From: Certhia americana
Lineage: Eukaryota; Chordata; Aves; Passeriformes; Certhiidae
Assembly: GCA_018697195.1 (NCBI GenBank)
Contig: CM031879.1
Span: 43,993,193 to 44,057,192, forward strand
Direction of reading: 5' to 3'
Length of the DNA stretch: 64,000 bases
Part shown: piece after piece, positions 59,918 to 64,000 of the stretch
How positions within the stretch are numbered: position 1 is the first letter of the stretch
Layout of the letters: each line of letters begins with the position of its first letter
Made by a program: the position numbers and the translations under genes
The notes under the pieces: generated by a model
Database searches by the model: none
The model's input: only the letters and a program-made list of their open reading frames with translations
Told to the model about the DNA's origin: nothing

Positions 59918-62270
59918 ACGCACCAGACAAAGTCAAACCATATCAGCCTTCTACTGCATTTTTCTCATGGGGATACTTTTTGCTCTTTCTCAGCACAGGG
60001 CAACAGAGAAGCACCAAAGCATTCTGCTGCTCAGAGGCTTGCTGCAGCTTCTCTGGTATGCACAACTGCAGGGGAAGCAAGTGTTTATTACACCTAGGAA
60101 GACATCTGTGAGAGACTTATTACTTCATATCATAATTATTTCACAACACAATCCTCTGGAATTAATTACCCAGCTGGAAACAGATGTCAGTTGTCTTGAT
60201 GACAGCATTTTACAAAGGCCAATCACTGTCCTCTAAGTCCCATTTCTATATGCTATCATGAGGAACTGATGTTTGTTTGGGCCCCTATCACTCAAATAAA
60301 TGAGATGCAGATTTCCATTTAAGGGCATTGAGAAAGCAAAGGCCAAGTCTTCTCCGAGTAAAGATGTCATTGCCACCCCTTGTCAGACAGAGTCAGGTGA
60401 GAATTCATTATTTTTTGTAGGGGTTCTCAGGACAGACTTTGTCCTGACTTGGCCAGACAAGCCATTTTTGTCACTGAAGTTTTTTCCAAATTGGCTAAAC
60501 AGGTAGTAGTATTTTGGCTCCACTAAAGATAAAAATAGTAACTGTAATTTTGTGCTTGTAACCAATAAACATTAATATTTCAGTGAAGAAAATATCAATT
60601 TAATATTTCCTTAAAAAACCCAGAAAACGCAGTGAAATAAGACGTGGCTGAAACTGATACCTGGCCACTTTGCCTCCTGAGGATGTGTCTCAGACTACAT
60701 GCTGGACTGTTTTTTAAAAACAAATTTTTAATTAAAAAGTTGAATACATGGACTCTTAATAAATAAATCACAATTCAATCATTTTACAAGCCTCAGATAT
60801 AATGACAAACATTACATGTGCATTTTTGTCAAGCCCCCATAAATCAGAGATCCTAAAGATCTATTATACATACAAACACCAAGATTGTTACAATAATGAT
60901 TACCTGTCCTAAGAGACAAGGCTGAAAGTATTATTTATGTAAAAAATGGAAGCACTTACAGGTCTGTACATAAATGAAAATATCCAGTTTTCACAGGAAG
61001 TAAGTAGAAAAATATTAGACAATTTGAAAGGTAGAACATATTTCCAAATTGTGTGCTAGAAGATAGACTGTTGCCTCCACTGAGGACTTGCATTTTCACT
61101 TGTGTGTTGAGCTAATTGTAGGTCCAGTTACTGGTTCAGATCAAATCTGAAGAATGTGTGGTCACAGAGACCGGGAGTACTTACTCCTTGAGGTCTTCAG
61201 TGTTTATCATATAGCACTACAAGAGAGCAATTGCAATACCAATATATTATCCCACAATACTTTGCAGGATTACTTACACAGCAGATAGATTATAATTAAA
61301 GTTACTGGTACTACAACACATTTCATAATGAGCTAATAATTTATTTATCTATTTTTAATAGGCAATTATCAGCAAAGCACATTAATCTGTACACAAGCAT
61401 GAAATACAGCTCATGTAATGAGAAATAAGATATAAAATAAAAATCTCTATAGAAAATTTTAATATCTCTAAAAGGGATCCTTTTTTGTTTTTCTGATTTT
61501 GATCCAGTTTCATTGTAGACTTAATTCCAAGCAAAAGGAAAAAAATTCCAAACATTCAAGCCCATTTAAAGAATGGGACATTTGTCTACTAAGTAAATGG
61601 CTTTCTAAAAAAGCCTTCAAATAAAATGGAGTAATGAGAGTTTTTACAGTATCAGAAGAAGCAACAGCCATTCACTGCTTGGAATAAAAATGCAGATTAC
61701 TCTAGCTCATGGTCATAAAAAGATAAGCTCTGCAATATATGAATAGTATCAGTTAATTATAAAAATATTAGGATTGGAAATTGTTTATTTCTATATCATG
61801 CAATTACATAGTCTCACAAAAATTGCAGCAAAAATAGTGAAAAACCTAAGATGGTGTTAAATATATTCTACTACTAGAGTTCAATGCAAGTCCCTCTAAG
61901 TTTTTTCTTGTTTGTTTTTTTGTTTTTTTTCTTTTAAATCATCAACTTTCTTTAGATATACAATGAGTGCAGAAAGACTGTTATCCACATACACAAGGAA
62001 AACCCAAACACTGGAGAGAAGAACCTGGACTGAGGATCAGAACTAATGTTAAGAAATGCTATTCAGAATGGACTTAGCTTCTTGGTATATTTGCCAGTTA
62101 CCAGATGTGTGCATGAAGACCTAATTACTTCTGCATCACAATTATTTCAGTTCAGTAAAACTATTTTTCTGTATTGTAAAACACTCACATTAAAAGCATT
62201 GATTCCACTCTTGAATATCTAGTTCAAGTCAGACCTATGCACAAAGGATTCGGCTTCATTCCAGCTGTGC

Positions 62271-62770
62271 TATCACAGAACCACAGAGTCATGGATATCA
62301 TTTAAGTGGGGAAAGGCCCTTAAGGTCACTGATTCCAACCACAGACCTAAGACTGCCAGGTCCAACTGGGCTATGTCCCCAAGTGCCTCATCTACATGTC
62401 TTTTAAATATCTCTAAGAATGGTGACTCCAGTGCTTCCCTGGGCAGCCTGTGCCAGTGCTTGACAATGGTTTTGATGAAGAAATTTTTTCCTAATGTCCA
62501 AATTAGGAAAAAAAACCCACCTCCCCTGGTGCAGCTTGAGTTGATTTCCTTTTGTCCTGTCACTTGTAACTTGGGAGAAGAGGTTGACCCCCACCTGGTT
62601 ACAACCTCCTTTCAGGTGCTTGAAGAGATCAGTAAGGTCTCCCCTGAGCCTCCTTTTCTCCAGGCTGAACAACCCCAGCTCCCTCAGCCACTCTTCATCA
62701 GACCTGTGCTCCAGGTCCTTCCCCAGCTCCACTGCCCTTCTCTGGATGTGCTCCAGCCTGCTATGGAGCC
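62271..62770 (-). mobile_element. CR1 LINE, 5'-truncated, with ORF2 C-terminal remnant
   Basis: About 500 bp, reverse-oriented. On the minus strand it encodes a recognisable end of the CR1 reverse-transcriptase protein: [58 protein letters not shown] and [17 protein letters not shown]. After about 62500 the homology continues in another frame ([19 protein letters not shown]), so there is a frameshift in the remnant. The tail is decayed (ATCACAGAACCACAGAGTC). Its 5' end is cut by truncation near 62770. Not functional. Confidence 0.95.
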
Positions 62771-64000
62771 ATTCATACAGGACATACAGCAACCCAGAAT
62801 ATACTTTTTCCTTACAGCAATATATATATCTCAGAGTTACAAACATGACAATGCATTATTGTTCTACTGCTAGCATTAATATTTACCCACTTTTTAAGGA
62901 GAAAAGTTGTAAAAGTATCATCATGATAAAACTCTATAAAGTGTTTGTAGGCTTTGATACAAGAGCCACCACTGGTAATGTCAGTACTCTACTGCTATGA
63001 ACTGAGGCCACAACCCATCCCAATTTACTGCCAAAATACAGGTGCATTGTCTCATAAATCTCATGAAAACCGTGTGGAATTGCTTCCTTAGAAGAAAGAT
63101 CTGCAGAAAGAAATACCAGGGTTTGGTCCAACAGGAGGGGTTTCTGGGCTGCAGTGGCAGCAGCTGAAGCAGAGCAACCTCTCAGGGATCTCACTCCTGG
63201 GATCTCATCCACTCCAAAAACAGATTCCTGGGAACTGGGCAGGGTGCAGCTCTCTGTATGGCCAGCTCCTCATCTCCTTCGTTCCTTGATCACAGAAATG
63301 CTAACACTGGCACAAGTAAATGGGCTGGAAAGTACAGCCAGAGATGGAAGAAAGAAGAAGGGGTGGAAATCTCATTTTCAGCAGCTGCTTGTGCTTACAG
63401 CAGCACAAGCCAAACATGAGATGAACCCACTACAGGGAAGCTGCAGCTTCTTTCACAATGGACCACCCAAAAGAGGAGGGCAGCTAGGATTAAAAAAAGT
63501 CTGTAAAGAGCCATAAAGCACATGCTTTAACAGAAACCATAGTCTATAAGCCCATGCATTTTAATACCCAGCAGCTCTTGTCTTAACAGTTATCAGTGTG
63601 GACTCATCCTACTGCAGAGTGGCTGCTTACCCTTGGCCATACCACTGTCACTGACAGTGTTTGGCACACTGAAGGGAGAATACATTTTGTGACATGCTGG
63701 TAATAGGCAGCTTCAACTTCATTTTTGGGCACCATTTGTTATGCCATCCAGGAACGTCACCATTATCAAGAACTTAATTTCATTAATTTACAGGAAATAT
63801 GCACCAACAGATATGACACGATGTAAAGAGGATCCTCAGTTATTGCTCTTCACTGCAGCAACAGCCATCTGACCAATTTCATCACTTTTCTTCCAGCAAG
63901 GACACTCCCAAGAAGAATAAACTGAATAATTGATAAACTCAGAATAAGTTATGTTGTGGGCATACAACCTTAGCATAAGAATAATTAATTAAAAATTTCT

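Larger units (their letters stand above)
55027..64000 (-). other. ANKS1B intron, partial (at least 8.97 kb), running off the window
   Basis: The region upstream of the SAM2-end exon. I searched both strands for the preceding SAM2 exon and found none, so it is treated as intron. It contains a purine-rich tract (55187-55500), a CCAT-rich patch (56686-56746) and two CR1 copies (59747-59917, 62271-62770). No other gene recognised. Confidence 0.7.

Noticed and set aside
62373..62873. 166-codon plus-strand ORF, the longest open frame in the window
   Set aside because: It is the antisense shadow of a CR1 LINE remnant; the minus strand carries the recognisable reverse-transcriptase C-terminus.
1..64000. 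Bacterial-type systems (CRISPR, operons, phage, toxin-antitoxin)
   Set aside because: Interrupted exons with AG/GT borders, CR1 LINEs and microsatellites show vertebrate nuclear DNA; no regular spaced repeats or dense gene arrays exist.

Overview
The window is vertebrate nuclear DNA, almost certainly from a bird. It is AT-rich, intron-dominated and CpG-poor. Its interspersed repeats are mostly 5'-truncated CR1 LINEs carrying the avian CR1 3' tail (repeats of ATTCTATGA), plus one block that resembles an avian ERV-type LTR. There are no operons, bacterial-type genes, CRISPR arrays or recognisable tRNA/rRNA genes. The long open frames in the window are short chance ORFs, apart from those that overlap true exons or the CR1 reverse-transcriptase remnants.

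One gene is recognised with confidence: the 3' part of ANKS1B (AIDA-1/EB-1), on the minus strand. Eight consecutive coding exons are visible with canonical AG/GT borders: 54919-55026, 49463-49642, 32975-33103, 28761-28832, 19143-19229, 14451-14588, 8999-9166 and 7747-7857 (stop codon at 7747-7749). Joined, they give 330 residues in one frame: the end of the second SAM domain with a basic HRKR cluster, a low-complexity Ser/Pro/Arg linker, the complete PTB domain, and a Pro/Lys/Ser-rich tail ending in a class-I PDZ-type C-terminus (TIF). A 3' UTR of about 1.8 kb probably follows, down to an AATAAA at 5939-5944. The 5' exons (ankyrin repeats, SAM1, most of SAM2) lie beyond position 64000.

Layout: 1-5920 is probable intergenic DNA downstream of ANKS1B, with an LTR-like block at about 3400-3975 and a CR1 scrap. 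5920-7857 is the terminal exon with its 3' UTR. 7858-55026 holds seven introns of 1.1 to 16.4 kb with short exons between them. 55027-64000 is part of the next upstream intron. Introns contain CR1 fragments, simple repeats, a CpG-dense patch at about 37.86-38.20 kb with an RFX-like X-box nearby, a strong G-quadruplex candidate on the transcribed-sense strand, and several perfect hairpins.

Every coding exon seen here is a multiple of three and every intron is phase 0, so any exon or run of exons can be skipped without a frameshift. This fits the known isoform diversity of ANKS1B. I found no evidence of a previously undescribed biological system. The CpG patch, the hairpins and the unexplained GC-richer blocks are the best targets for follow-up.
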